Position numbers and translations under genes: made by a program. This document shows positions 24,830 to 33,394 of a DNA stretch of 64,000 bases, piece by piece. Position 1 is the stretch's first letter. Each line of letters begins with the position of its first letter. Source of the stretch: Pseudolysinimonas_A sp049651805. GTDB taxonomy: Bacteria; Actinomycetota; Actinomycetes; Actinomycetales; Microbacteriaceae. A model generated the notes under the pieces. That model saw only the letters and a program-made list of their open reading frames with translations. It had not been told where the DNA came from and did no database searches. The stretch spans positions 30,371-94,370 of the forward strand of contig NZ_JBASCU010000019.1 of the NCBI RefSeq assembly GCF_049651805.1. Reading direction: 5' to 3'.

Positions 24830-26209
24830 CTAGACGCGCGGCATGTCGGCGAAGCGCGAGTACATCCCCTGGAAAGCGACGGCGATCTCGTCGGTGGCGC
24901 CGTTGCGGTGCTTCGCGACGATCAGGTCGGCCTCACCCGCGCGCGGATGGTCGCGATCGTAGGCGGCTTCGCGATGCAACAGGATGACGATGTCGGCGTC
25001 CTGCTCGAGCGACCCCGACTCCCGCAGGTCGGAGAGCGCGGGCTTCTTGTCGGCCCGCTGCTCGGGTCCACGGTTGAGCTGCGCGAGCGCGACGATCGGC
25101 ACCCCGAGCTCTTTGGCGAGCAACTTCAACGCCCGCGAGAACTCGCTCACCTCCTGCTGCCGCGACTCGACCTTCTTGCCCGACGTCATCAGCTGCAGGT
25201 AGTCGACGACGACCATCTTGAGTCCGACCCGCTGGCTGAGCTTGCGACACTTGGCGCGGATCTCGACGAGTGTCATGTTGGGGCTGTCGTCGATGAACAG
25301 CGGGGCGTCGCCGATGTCACCGCGCACGCTCGCGAGTCGGGTCCAGTCGCGCTCATCCATGTTGCCCTTGCGCAGCACATGCATCGGGATGCCGGACTCG
25401 GCCGAGAGCAGACGCGTCGCGATCTCGGAGCGGCCCATTTCGAGCGAGAAGAAGATCGTAGGGAGTTTGTGGTGCACCGCCGCGGTGCGGGCGAAGTCGA
25501 GCGCGAGGGTCGACTTGCCCATCGCGGGGCGGGCGCCGACGATGATCAGTTGGCCGCCGTGCAGCCCGTTGGTGAGCGAGTCGAGTTCGCTGAACCCGGT
25601 GGGGACGCCGGCGAGCTGCCCGTCGCGGCCGCGAGCGAGTTCGATTTCGCCGACCGCGGTGTCGATCGCCTCGACGAGCGGAATGTAGTCGTCGCCCTCG
25701 AGGCCACCGGTGACGCCGTAGATCTCGGCCTGGGCGTTGTTGACGAGGTCGGTGACCTCGCCCTCGCTCGCATACCCCATCTGCACGATGCGGGTGCCCG
25801 CCTCGACGAGTCGGCGCAGCACCGCCTTCTCGGCGACGATCGACGCGTAGTAGCCGGCGTTCGCCGCGGTCGGAACGAGCGCGGTGAGGGTGTGCAGGTA
25901 CTCGGCACCACCCGCGCGCCCGAGCAGGCCGGTCTTGGTCAGCTCGTCGGTGACGGCGATGACATCGGTGGGCTCGCCGTGCGAGTAGAGCGACAGGATC
26001 GCGTCGAACACGACCTCGTGCTTGGGCATGTAGAAGTCGAGCCCGCGCACGACCTCGGTGACGTCGGCGACCGCGTCGTTGCTCAGCATCATGCCGCCGA
26101 GCGCGCTCTGCTCCGCGAGCAGGTCGTGGGGAGGGGTGCGTTCGCCCTGCCAGCCACCCCGTTCACCCGCGCCGGGTGCGTCGGCGAGTCCCAGGTGCGC
26201 GATGGACAT
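24830..26209 (-). CDS. dnaB: Replicative DNA helicase DnaB
   Basis: A 459-residue hexameric helicase that opens DNA at the fork. N-terminal domain to about residue 150, then the RecA-like domain with Walker A Gly-Ala-Arg-Pro-Ala-Met-Gly-Lys-Ser-Thr, Walker B Val-Val-Val-Asp-Tyr-Leu-Gln-Leu-Met and the Lys-His-Arg-Asn-Gly loop near the end. There is no intein, although dnaB is a common intein site. The ATG follows AGGAGGTCACCTC, a very strong ribosome binding site. The promoter has DnaA boxes beside it. Confidence 0.96.
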   Translation of the reverse strand: MSIAHLGLADAPGAGERGGWQGERTPPHDLLAEQSALGGMMLSNDAVADVTEVVRGLDFYMPKHEVVFDAILSLYSHGEPTDVIAVTDELTKTGLLGRAGGAEYLHTLTALVPTAANAGYYASIVAEKAVLRRLVEAGTRIVQMGYASEGEVTDLVNNAQAEIYGVTGGLEGDDYIPLVEAIDTAVGEIELARGRDGQLAGVPTGFSELDSLTNGLHGGQLIIVGARPAMGKSTLALDFARTAAVHHKLPTIFFSLEMGRSEIATRLLSAESGIPMHVLRKGNMDERDWTRLASVRGDIGDAPLFIDDSPNMTLVEIRAKCRKLSQRVGLKMVVVDYLQLMTSGKKVESRQQEVSEFSRALKLLAKELGVPIVALAQLNRGPEQRADKKPALSDLRESGSLEQDADIVILLHREAAYDRDHPRAGEADLIVAKHRNGATDEIAVAFQGMYSRFADMPRV

Positions 26210-26316
26210 GAGGTGACCTCCTGCGGTCAGGGTAAGCGGGCGCGCCGACATCGCCAGGCGACACTCTGGTCGACCGGCGACCGAGGTTCCCCGAACCTCG
26301 CGACGGGTGCTCGCTC

Positions 26317-26345
26317 AGGCTAGGAGTGCGCCGACGGGGGGACAA
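26317..26345 (-). promoter_or_regulatory. dnaB: dnaB promoter
   Basis: On the minus strand TTGTCC (26340-26345), a 17-base spacer and TAGCCT (26317-26322). The exact DnaA box at 26353-26361 is eight bases upstream of the -35, so DnaA could influence this promoter. Confidence 0.6.
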
Positions 26346-26472
26346 CCTTGCCTGTGGACAACGCTGTGGGAAATCGGCGGGAAACGCCGACGGCGGTGTG
26401 AACAAGTTGTGGACAGAGCTGTGGGAAACTCGCCGGGGTTGCGCTGCAACCCGACGTTGATCAGGGATTTTG

Positions 26473-26497
26473 GTTTTCACACCCTGTGTGTGAAAAC
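26473..26497. repeat. Perfect 10-bp inverted repeat upstream of dnaB
   Basis: GTTTTCACAC, five bases, GTGTGAAAAC. It is AT-rich in a GC-rich setting and may be an operator or a cruciform-prone site. Confidence 0.7.
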
Positions 26498-26602
26498 AGG
26501 CTTGCAGTGCCACTTGAGAGTTCGGGGGTTGACACATCCCCTGTGGACGGATGGCGGAGCCGCTCACGCAAAACATGAGGGGGGTGTCCCCCGGTTAACG
26601 AC

Positions 26603-26635
26603 GGATGGCGCACCCCCGTCGAGGGTGCGCCATCC
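26603..26635 (-). terminator. Terminator of the rpsF-ssb-rpsR-rplI operon
   Basis: A perfect 13-base stem (GGATGGCGCACCC/GGGTGCGCCATCC) with a seven-base loop, 11 bases after the rplI stop. Confidence 0.85.
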
Positions 26636-26646
26636 GGCCGAAACGA

Positions 26647-27099
26647 CTACTTGGCGGCGACCACGTCGAGCGTGAGAGCCGCGAGCACGTCGGTGCGCAG
26701 ACGCACCGTCGCCTCGTGCCGACCGACGCTCTTGACCGGTGCCGAGATCTCGATCGACCGCTTGTCGATGTCGCCGAGGCCCGCGGCCTTCACCGCGTCC
26801 GCGACATCCGCGGTCTTGACCGAGCCGAACAGCCGACCCTCGCGACCCGCCTTCACGGTGAGCTTCACGGGACCCGCCTCGAGCTTGGCCTTCAACACCT
26901 GAGCGTCCTCGAGGGTGGCGAGCTCCTTCGCGGCGCGCGACGCCTTGATCGAGTCGACCTGCTTCTCGGCGCCCTTCGACCAGGCGATCGCGAAGCCCTG
27001 CGGGACGAGGTAGTTGCGGGCGTAGCCGTTCTTGACGTCGACGACGTCGCCGGGCGAACCGAGGCCGGTGACCTCGGAAGTGAGGATGAGTTTCGACAT
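26647..27099 (-). CDS. rplI: 50S ribosomal protein L9
   Basis: A 150-residue L9: N-terminal RNA-binding domain with Gly-Ser-Pro-Gly-Asp-Val-Val-Asp-Val-Lys-Asn-Gly-Tyr-Ala-Arg-Asn, a long connecting helix and a C-terminal domain. It is the last gene of rpsF-ssb-rpsR-rplI, four bases after rpsR. The ATG was chosen over an upstream open frame because it matches the conserved N-terminus. Confidence 0.96.
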   Translation of the reverse strand: MSKLILTSEVTGLGSPGDVVDVKNGYARNYLVPQGFAIAWSKGAEKQVDSIKASRAAKELATLEDAQVLKAKLEAGPVKLTVKAGREGRLFGSVKTADVADAVKAAGLGDIDKRSIEISAPVKSVGRHEATVRLRTDVLAALTLDVVAAK

Positions 27100-27103
27100 G
27101 TCT

Positions 27104-27364
27104 CTACCGCCCCGAGCCCGCGTAGGGGAGGAGGGCCATCTCGCGCGCGTTCTTGACCGCGCGGGCGATGAGCCGCTGCTCCTGCACCGAGACGCCGGTG
27201 ATGCGCCGGGCACGGATCTTTCCGCGCTCGGAGATGAACTTGCGAAGCGTCGCGACATCCTTGTAGTCGATGATGCCGACGCGGATGCTCTTCGCCGGAG
27301 CGGCGGTCTTGCCGCCCTTCGGCACGCGCTTGCGGCGATCGCCGCTACTGCTCTTGCCAGCCAT
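27104..27364 (-). CDS. rpsR: 30S ribosomal protein S18
   Basis: An 86-residue S18 with a basic N-terminal tail (Asp-Arg-Arg-Lys-Arg-Val-Pro-Lys) and the family core Asp-Tyr-Lys-Asp-Val-Ala-Thr-Leu-Arg-Lys-Phe-Ile-Ser-Glu-Arg-Gly-Lys-Ile. No zinc cysteines are present, like the other small ribosomal proteins of this window. S18 pairs with S6 on the platform of the small subunit. Confidence 0.95.
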   Translation of the reverse strand: MAGKSSSGDRRKRVPKGGKTAAPAKSIRVGIIDYKDVATLRKFISERGKIRARRITGVSVQEQRLIARAVKNAREMALLPYAGSGR

Positions 27365-27409
27365 TGCTGTCTTCCTTCTGGGTCTTCAGCGTTCTAGGAG
27401 CCCGACGGC

Positions 27410-27922
27410 TCAGAACGGGGTCTCGTCGTTGTAGGAGCCGGGGGTGTTCCAGACGTCGTCTGCCCCACCGGCGGGACCGCTCGCGGCCCACGGCTCTTCG
27501 GCACCACCGGCACCACCGGCTGCGACCGCGCCGCGGCCGCCTCCACCCGTGCTGCCACCCGACGCTCGCGTCACCTGGGCGGTGGCGTAACGCAGGCTGG
27601 GGCCGATCTCGTCGACCTCCAATTCGATGGCGGTGCGCTTGTTGCCCTCGCGGTCGTCGTAGGAGCGCTGCTTCAGGCGGCCGGTCGCGATGACGCGGCT
27701 TCCCTTGGTCAACGAACCAGCCACATGCTCGGCGAACTCACGCCAGCACGACGCGCGCAGGAACAGCGCCTCGCCGTCTTTCCAGTCGTTCGCCTGACGG
27801 TCGAACGTGCGCGGGGTCGACGCGATGGTGAAGTTGGCGACGGCCAGCCCGCTCTGCGTGTAGCGCAGTTCGGGGTCAGCGGTGAGGTTTCCCACCACCG
27901 TGATGATCGTCTCGCCGGCCAT
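27410..27922 (-). CDS. ssb: Single-stranded DNA-binding protein
   Basis: A 170-residue SSB: OB-fold over residues 1-110, a Gly/Ala-rich linker and the acidic tip Asn-Asp-Glu-Thr-Pro-Phe. The usual tip is Asp-Asp-Asp-Ile-Pro-Phe; here it is slightly divergent but keeps Pro-Phe, the docking point for partner proteins. It lies two bases after rpsF and before rpsR, the standard bacterial order. It coats single strands at forks, with DnaB nearby. Confidence 0.95.
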   Translation of the reverse strand: MAGETIITVVGNLTADPELRYTQSGLAVANFTIASTPRTFDRQANDWKDGEALFLRASCWREFAEHVAGSLTKGSRVIATGRLKQRSYDDREGNKRTAIELEVDEIGPSLRYATAQVTRASGGSTGGGGRGAVAAGGAGGAEEPWAASGPAGGADDVWNTPGSYNDETPF

Positions 27923-27924
27923 GA

Positions 27925-28395
27925 CTACTCCGCCTCGACGGCAGCGGGCTCGGCGGCAGGCTCAGCAGCCGCAACAACGGGCTCAGCAGCCGCAACAACG
28001 GGCGCAGCAGCGGCAACCGGCGCGGCCGGCTTCTTGGCGATCGCGGCCGCCTTGCGCTCGGCCTTCGCCGCCTCTTCCGCGGTGTGCGCGACCACACGGG
28101 CAACGGCCTCTTCGGCCCGCAGCACCTTGGTGCGCAGCACGGCCTCGGACAGCTTCAGCTGGCGATCGAGTTCGACTGACGTCTCCGAGGTCGCGGTGTA
28201 GTTGACGACGGCGTAGATGCCTTCGCTCTTCTTCTTGATCTCGTAGGCCAGCCGACGACGGCCCCAGATGTCGACGTTCTCGATCGTGCCGCCATCGTTG
28301 CGGATCACGCCCAGGAACTTGTCCAGGCTGGGTGCGACGGTGCGCTCATCGATCTCGGGATCGAGGATCACCATCAGCTCATACTGGTGCGTCAT
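27925..28395 (-). CDS. rpsF: 30S ribosomal protein S6 with Ala-rich tail
   Basis: A 156-residue S6. Residues 1-100 are the normal ferredoxin-like S6 fold (Tyr-Glu-Leu-Met-Val-Ile-Leu-Asp-Pro; Trp-Gly-Arg-Arg-Arg-Leu-Ala-Tyr). A tail of about 55 residues rich in Ala, Pro, Val and Glu follows, with internal repeats (Pro-Val-Val-Ala-Ala-Ala-Glu) matched by DNA repeats around 27955-28015. The tail makes it clearly longer than the common 95-100 residues. AGAGGAGGTGGG precedes the ATG. Confidence 0.94.
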   Translation of the reverse strand: MTHQYELMVILDPEIDERTVAPSLDKFLGVIRNDGGTIENVDIWGRRRLAYEIKKKSEGIYAVVNYTATSETSVELDRQLKLSEAVLRTKVLRAEEAVARVVAHTAEEAAKAERKAAAIAKKPAAPVAAAAPVVAAAEPVVAAAEPAAEPAAVEAE

Positions 28396-28420
28396 TAACC
28401 CACCTCCTCTGGTCTCAGCG

Positions 28421-28439
28421 GCTACAGAAGTTCTGCAGC
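28421..28439 (-). promoter_or_regulatory. Hairpin in the rpsF leader
   Basis: GCTACAGAA-G-TTCTGCAGC forms a stem with one mismatched pair, 26 bases before rpsF. A TATGAT hexamer at 28498-28503 may be the promoter. Some bacteria control this operon through a leader bound by S6:S18; whether this is one is unproven. Confidence 0.35.
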
Positions 28440-28504
28440 AGGAGGGTTGTGACGTGCCGCCCCCCGATCCGATGGATGCGGGAGGGCAACCTGTCGATCA
28501 TAGG

Positions 28505-29938
28505 TCAGTTGCGCTCGGCCCACCAGCCCAGCAGCCGACGCTCGGCCTCCTCGGGGCCCAAGGGGCCGGAATCGAGTCGCGCCTCCATCAGGAAGCGGTA
28601 CGCCTCGCCGACCTCGCGCCCGGGCTTCAGCCCGAGGATGCGCATGATCGCTTCGCCGTCGAGGTCGGGCCGCAACCGGCTCAGCTCCTCTTCTTCGGCG
28701 AGCCCCGCGATCCGCGCCTCGAGGTCGTCGTACGCGTGGGCGAGCCGGTCGGCCTTGCGCTTGTTGCGCGTCGTCACGTCGGCGCGCGACAGGATGTGCA
28801 GGCGCTCGAGCTGGTCGCCGGCATCCCGCACGTAACGGCGCACCGCGGAGTCGGTCCACGTACCCTCGGCGTAGCCGAAGAAGCGCAGGTGCAGTCGGAT
28901 GAGGTCGGCAACCGCCTCGATGGTCGACTTGTCGAAGCGCAGCGCCTTCAACCGCTTGGTGGCGAGTCGCGCGCCGAGCACGTCGTGGTGATGGAAGGTC
29001 ACCCCGCCGCCCGGCTCGATCGCGCGGGTGGCGGGCTTGCCGATGTCGTGCAGCAGCACCGCGAGTCGCAACACCAGGTCGGGCTCGTGCCCGCGGGCGC
29101 GCTCCAGCTCGAGCGCCCGGTCGAGGGCGGTCAGGCTGTGCTCGTAGACATCCTTGTGTCGCGCGTGCTCGTCGATCTCCAGTCGCAGGGCGGGCACTTC
29201 GGGCAGCACCTGCTCAGCGAGCCCGGTGTCGACGAGCACCCGGATGCCGGCGGACGGCTCGGGGGCGAGCAGCAGTTTCGCGAGTTCCTGCTGCACCCGC
29301 TCGGCGGCGACGATCTCCAGTGACGGCGCCATCCGCCTGGCTGCCTCGGCGGCCTCCGGATCGAGGTCGAACCCGAGCTGGGCGCGGAACCGGGCGCCCC
29401 GCAGCATCCGCAGCGGGTCGTCGCCGAAGGAGATCTCGGGGCCGCCCGGCGTGCGCAGCCGACCGGCCAGCAGGTCGTCGAAACCTCCGGTCGGGTCGAC
29501 CAGCTTGAGCTCGGGTACCTGCAGAGCCATGGCGTTCACCGTGAAGTCACGCCGACTCAGGTCGGCCTCGAGGCTGTCGCCGAACTCCACCTCGGGCTTG
29601 CGGGTCGTGCCGTCGTAGGAGTCGCTGCGATACGTCGTGATCTCGCACAGGTAGCCGCCGAGACGCACCCCGATCGTGCCGAAGCGGCGACCGGCATCCC
29701 ACAGGGTCTTGCCGAGTGGGGCCAGCACGGCTTCGGTCTGGTCGGGGGTGGCGTTCGTCGTGAAGTCGAGATCGATGTCGTCGCCGGTGAGGCCCCGACC
29801 GAGGAAGGCGTCGCGCACGGTGCCGCCGACGATCGCCAGCTCGAACCCGGCCTGCTGGAAAAGCCGGGCCAGCTGCGACACGGCCGGACGCTCCGCGAGT
29901 TCGCGGAGGCGGGCCATGGCATCCGCGACGCTGTCCAT
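28505..29938 (-). CDS. cca: CCA tRNA nucleotidyltransferase
   Basis: A 477-residue class II enzyme that adds or repairs the CCA end of tRNAs. The nucleotidyltransferase head has Gly-Gly-Thr-Val-Arg-Asp-Ala-Phe-Leu and the metal pair Asp-Ile-Asp-Leu-Asp, followed by Arg-Arg-Asp-Phe-Thr-Val-Asn-Ala. The middle part carries an HD domain (Leu-Leu-His-Asp-Ile-Gly-Lys-Pro). A GAGAAT hexamer six bases before the ATG suggests a leaderless start. The divergent DUF6049 gene starts 70 bases away. Confidence 0.94.
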   Translation of the reverse strand: MDSVADAMARLRELAERPAVSQLARLFQQAGFELAIVGGTVRDAFLGRGLTGDDIDLDFTTNATPDQTEAVLAPLGKTLWDAGRRFGTIGVRLGGYLCEITTYRSDSYDGTTRKPEVEFGDSLEADLSRRDFTVNAMALQVPELKLVDPTGGFDDLLAGRLRTPGGPEISFGDDPLRMLRGARFRAQLGFDLDPEAAEAARRMAPSLEIVAAERVQQELAKLLLAPEPSAGIRVLVDTGLAEQVLPEVPALRLEIDEHARHKDVYEHSLTALDRALELERARGHEPDLVLRLAVLLHDIGKPATRAIEPGGGVTFHHHDVLGARLATKRLKALRFDKSTIEAVADLIRLHLRFFGYAEGTWTDSAVRRYVRDAGDQLERLHILSRADVTTRNKRKADRLAHAYDDLEARIAGLAEEEELSRLRPDLDGEAIMRILGLKPGREVGEAYRFLMEARLDSGPLGPEEAERRLLGWWAERN

Positions 29939-30008
29939 TCCCCCATTCTCCCCGTCAGCCCGGGTCGGGACGCACGGCGGTCACAGACGCTGCGCTTAAG
30001 CTCGGGGC

Positions 30009-31700
30009 ATGGCGGCCTCGCGGGATCCCGGCGACACGTCGAGCGCGAAGATTCGCAGGGGTGCCGGCACCCTCGCCGCGGTGGGCGCGCTCCTCGTCTC
30101 GATGCTCGCCGCGCCCCTCGCGACTGCCGCGCCGCGTGCCCCCGGGGATGGCCTGGTTATCAGCGTGGTGGCCCCCCTCACCGCCCCGTGGGGAGAGGCC
30201 GGCATCCTCGACGCCGAGACCCTCGCCACGGCGACAGCCCCCACCGGCGTCTTGACCCGTGAACTCGACGAGATACTCGCGACGACAGCAACGGTCGGGC
30301 TCGACCCGATGATCCCCGCATCGATCCGTCTGCTCGGCTCCACCGCGCCGGAAAGCGCCGTGGAATGGCTTGACCGACTCGAGGCCGCGTCGAACGAGGT
30401 GTTCCTGCTCGCCTACGCCGACGCCGACCTGACCGCTTTGGCGCGCGCCGAGTCGATCGACCTCGCCATGCCCCTCGATCTGGAGTTCGCGCTCGACCCC
30501 GCCGCGTTCGGCCCGGCCGAGACCGGGACTCCCACGCCCGACCCGAGCGGCACTGCGCAGCCCGACGACGAACCGCCCCCGCTTCCGAGCACCGACGAGC
30601 TGCTCGCCTGGCCCGACGCGATCGGCGCGATCGCCTGGCCGGCGGAGGGCTCCGCGTCGGCCGCCGACCTCCCGGCCTACGCGGCTGCCCAGTACGCGGC
30701 GACCCTGCTCAGTTCCGCCAACCTCTCCCCGGTTTCGACCGCCCTCGTCGACATCGACGGCGCGACCGGTCTCGTCGCCGACGCCGGCGCATCCGCTCTC
30801 ATCCGGGAAGCCTCCGCCGCGATCGATGCGACGGTGCGGCAGGATGCCGTGCGCCGGCTCGGTCTCGAACTCGACCGTCTCGCGACTGCCGACCCGGGGC
30901 GAAGCGTCGTGCTCACCCTCGATCGCACCCCGACGTTTGCGATCCCCGGGCTCGCCGAAGTCCTCGGCGCCATCGCCGCGCGCGAGTCGACCCGGGTCAC
31001 CGGTCTGTCGGCCCTGCTCGCCGGCGCAGCCGTGCCGGCGACCGTCGTCGAGGGCGAGCCGAATCCCGCGACCGAACTCGCGCCGACCCTGACCGACGCG
31101 CTGCGCGCCGAACAGCGGTTCGCCACGATCCTCGCCGATCCGGCGCCGTTGGTCGTCCCGCGCCAGTTGGCGCTGCTGAGGCTGCTGACGGTGCAAGAGC
31201 TCGACGCCGACGGATGGCGGTCCGACGCCGACGCGTACCTCGCGCGGTCGACCGAGATCCGCGGGTCGGTCACCATCGTCGATACCGGCGACGTTCTGGT
31301 GACGAGCAGCAACACGTCGATGCCCGTGAGCATCGCCAACGCGCTCGACTTCGCGGTCACGGTGAGCGTCGACGCCCGACCGCAGCGGCCCCTGCTGCGC
31401 ATCGACGGTCCGACCGAGGTCACCGTCGAGCCGGCGTCGTCGACCGTCGTGAACCTCGGCGCCCAGGCGATCACGAACGGCGAAGTCGTCGTCGAGGTGA
31501 GCATCTCGAGCCCCGCGACAGGAGAACAGATCGGTCCGACGCATCGGGTCAACGCCGACCTGCAGGCTCAGTGGGAGACCGTCGGCATCATCCTCGGCAT
31601 CGTCGTGGCGTTGATCTTCGCGGCCGGCCTCATCCGCAACGTCGTGCTTCGCCGTCGGGAAGCCGCGCGCGACAGCGGCGACGAGACGGCGACCGAGTGA
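30009..31700 (+). CDS. DUF6049 family secreted/membrane protein
   Basis: A 563-residue exported protein: signal segment at about residues 18-40 (ending Ala-Thr-Ala-Ala-Pro-Arg), a large extracellular region with a Pro/Thr-rich insert near 170-195, an Ig-like part before the end, and one C-terminal transmembrane helix (about 525-545) with a basic cytoplasmic tail. This layout and its place before murJ match the actinobacterial DUF6049 proteins, of unknown function but linked to the cell envelope. TAAGCT six bases before the ATG points to a leaderless start. It overlaps murJ by GTGA. Confidence 0.8.
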   Translation: MAASRDPGDTSSAKIRRGAGTLAAVGALLVSMLAAPLATAAPRAPGDGLVISVVAPLTAPWGEAGILDAETLATATAPTGVLTRELDEILATTATVGLDPMIPASIRLLGSTAPESAVEWLDRLEAASNEVFLLAYADADLTALARAESIDLAMPLDLEFALDPAAFGPAETGTPTPDPSGTAQPDDEPPPLPSTDELLAWPDAIGAIAWPAEGSASAADLPAYAAAQYAATLLSSANLSPVSTALVDIDGATGLVADAGASALIREASAAIDATVRQDAVRRLGLELDRLATADPGRSVVLTLDRTPTFAIPGLAEVLGAIAARESTRVTGLSALLAGAAVPATVVEGEPNPATELAPTLTDALRAEQRFATILADPAPLVVPRQLALLRLLTVQELDADGWRSDADAYLARSTEIRGSVTIVDTGDVLVTSSNTSMPVSIANALDFAVTVSVDARPQRPLLRIDGPTEVTVEPASSTVVNLGAQAITNGEVVVEVSISSPATGEQIGPTHRVNADLQAQWETVGIILGIVVALIFAAGLIRNVVLRRREAARDSGDETATE

Positions 31701-33307
31701 CCGGCACGGTTCGACGGGCGAGCGCGGCCCTCGCGTCCGGCACGATCGTCTCGCGGCTGCTCGGGTTCGTGAGCGCATCCGTTCTGGTCGCGACCATCGG
31801 CCAGTTCGGCGCAGGCCCGAACGCCTTCGCGCTCGCCAACCAGCTCCCCACCTACCTCTACGCGATCGTCGCCGGGGGTCTGCTCTCCGCCATCCTCGTG
31901 CCGCACATCGTGAAGGCGGCAACCCAGCCGGACGGTGGGCAGGCGTTCGTGAATCGGCTCGTGACCCTGGGCGTGATCTCCTTCCTCGTTCTGACCGCCC
32001 TCGCGACGATCGCGGCGCCGCTCATCGTGCGGCTCTACGCGATGGGGGGCCGCGACGGCGCGCTCCCCGGCGGCGGGCTCGAGCTAGCGGTCGCCCTGGC
32101 CTACTGGTGTCTGCCGCAGATCTTCTTCTACGCCCTGTACAGCCTGGTCAGCGAGGTGCTCAACGCCCGCGGGATCTTCGGGCCGTCCGCCTGGGCGCCG
32201 GCGGTCAACAACGTGGTGATGATCGGCGTTCTGGTGCTGTTCGGGGCGCTTTTCGGCGTCGAGCCCGCCCACAACGCCGCGTCGAGCTGGGATGCCGGGA
32301 AGATCGCGGTGCTCGGCGCGGGGGCAACGCTCGGGGTCGCGCTCCAGGCGATCGTGCTGGTCTTCTTCTGGCGGCGCACCGGCTTGCGCTTCCGTCCCGA
32401 CCTGCGCTGGCGCGGAACCGGGCTTGGCGCGCCCGCGCGCGCGGCGGGGTGGGTCTTCGGCATGGTGCTCGTCATCCAGCTCGCCAACCTCGTGCAGAAC
32501 AACGTCGCCGTGACCGCTGACGAAGACGACGCGTCACTCGCCGTGCTGCGCACCACGTGGCTGATCTTCATGCTGTCGCACTCGATCGTGGCGATCTCGA
32601 TCGCGACGCCCTACTTCACCCGGATGGCGACCGCGGTTCGCGACGACGACACACCTGCCCTGCGTGCCGACCTCTCGGCGTCGCTGCGCACCATCGGCAT
32701 GCTCGTCGCGGCTGCCGGCGCAGCACTCGTCGCGGCCGCCCTGCCGTTCGCGAGGTTCTTCTCGGGAAGCCCGGATGAAGCCCGCGCGATCTCACTCGTA
32801 CTGCTCGGCTTCCTTGTCGGGCTCGTTCCCTTCAGCACGCTCTACGTCGTGCAGCGCGCGTTCTACGCGCTCGGCGACACCCGCACGCCGTTCCTGCTGC
32901 AGGTTCTGCAGGTCGTGCTGTTCGTCATCGGGGCACTCGCGCTCCTGGCCGCACCCTCGGCGTGGATCGCCGCGGGAATCGCGCTCGCCACCTCGATCTC
33001 GGTGATCGTGCAGGCGGTCGTCGGCGCCGTCATCCTGAGACGCCGGCTCGGCGGAGGTGGCGGCGCGATCGTGCGTCGCTTCGGGGTCTTCGCTCTCACC
33101 ACGATCCCCGCCGCGGGAGTCGGCGTCGGCATCCTCGCTCTCTTGGGCGGCTTCGCGCCGGAGGGCTTCGCCACCGCGGGCCGATTCGAAGGGGTCGTAT
33201 CCACTGCGATCGTCGGCGCTGGCTCCATCCTCGTGTTCTTCGGCGTGCTCGCCGCGACGCGCGCACCCGAGCTGCGCGGCGTGCTGGCTTCCATCCGACG
33301 AAACTGA
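31697..33307 (+). CDS. murJ: Lipid II flippase MurJ
   Basis: A 536-residue membrane protein with about 14 helices (MurJ/MviN type) that moves lipid-linked peptidoglycan precursor across the membrane. Family features include Ala-Ser-Gly-Thr-Ile-Val-Ser-Arg-Leu-Leu-Gly near the start and Val-Ala-Gly-Gly-Leu-Leu-Ser-Ala-Ile-Leu-Val-Pro. The start is the GTG overlapping the DUF6049 stop by four bases. The pseudokinase extension of mycobacterial MurJ is absent. Confidence 0.92.
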   Translation: MTGTVRRASAALASGTIVSRLLGFVSASVLVATIGQFGAGPNAFALANQLPTYLYAIVAGGLLSAILVPHIVKAATQPDGGQAFVNRLVTLGVISFLVLTALATIAAPLIVRLYAMGGRDGALPGGGLELAVALAYWCLPQIFFYALYSLVSEVLNARGIFGPSAWAPAVNNVVMIGVLVLFGALFGVEPAHNAASSWDAGKIAVLGAGATLGVALQAIVLVFFWRRTGLRFRPDLRWRGTGLGAPARAAGWVFGMVLVIQLANLVQNNVAVTADEDDASLAVLRTTWLIFMLSHSIVAISIATPYFTRMATAVRDDDTPALRADLSASLRTIGMLVAAAGAALVAAALPFARFFSGSPDEARAISLVLLGFLVGLVPFSTLYVVQRAFYALGDTRTPFLLQVLQVVLFVIGALALLAAPSAWIAAGIALATSISVIVQAVVGAVILRRRLGGGGGAIVRRFGVFALTTIPAAGVGVGILALLGGFAPEGFATAGRFEGVVSTAIVGAGSILVFFGVLAATRAPELRGVLASIRRN

Positions 33308-33394
33308 GCGGTCACGGGCTCCGAAATATCCGCTACCTAGGATGTGTTGCATCAGTTGATAGCGGAGCGCGGGCTCCAGAAGGCAGGAATCGCA

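Larger units (their letters stand above)
26210..26646. other. 437-base control region between rplI and dnaB
   Basis: No gene is present. It holds the rplI terminator, an imperfect cluster of DnaA-type boxes (TGTGGACAA at 26353-26361, exact; TGTGGACAG at 26408-26416; TGTGGGAAA at 26365-26373 and 26420-26428; TGTGGACGG at 26542-26550), a perfect inverted repeat and the dnaB promoter. Confidence 0.75.
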
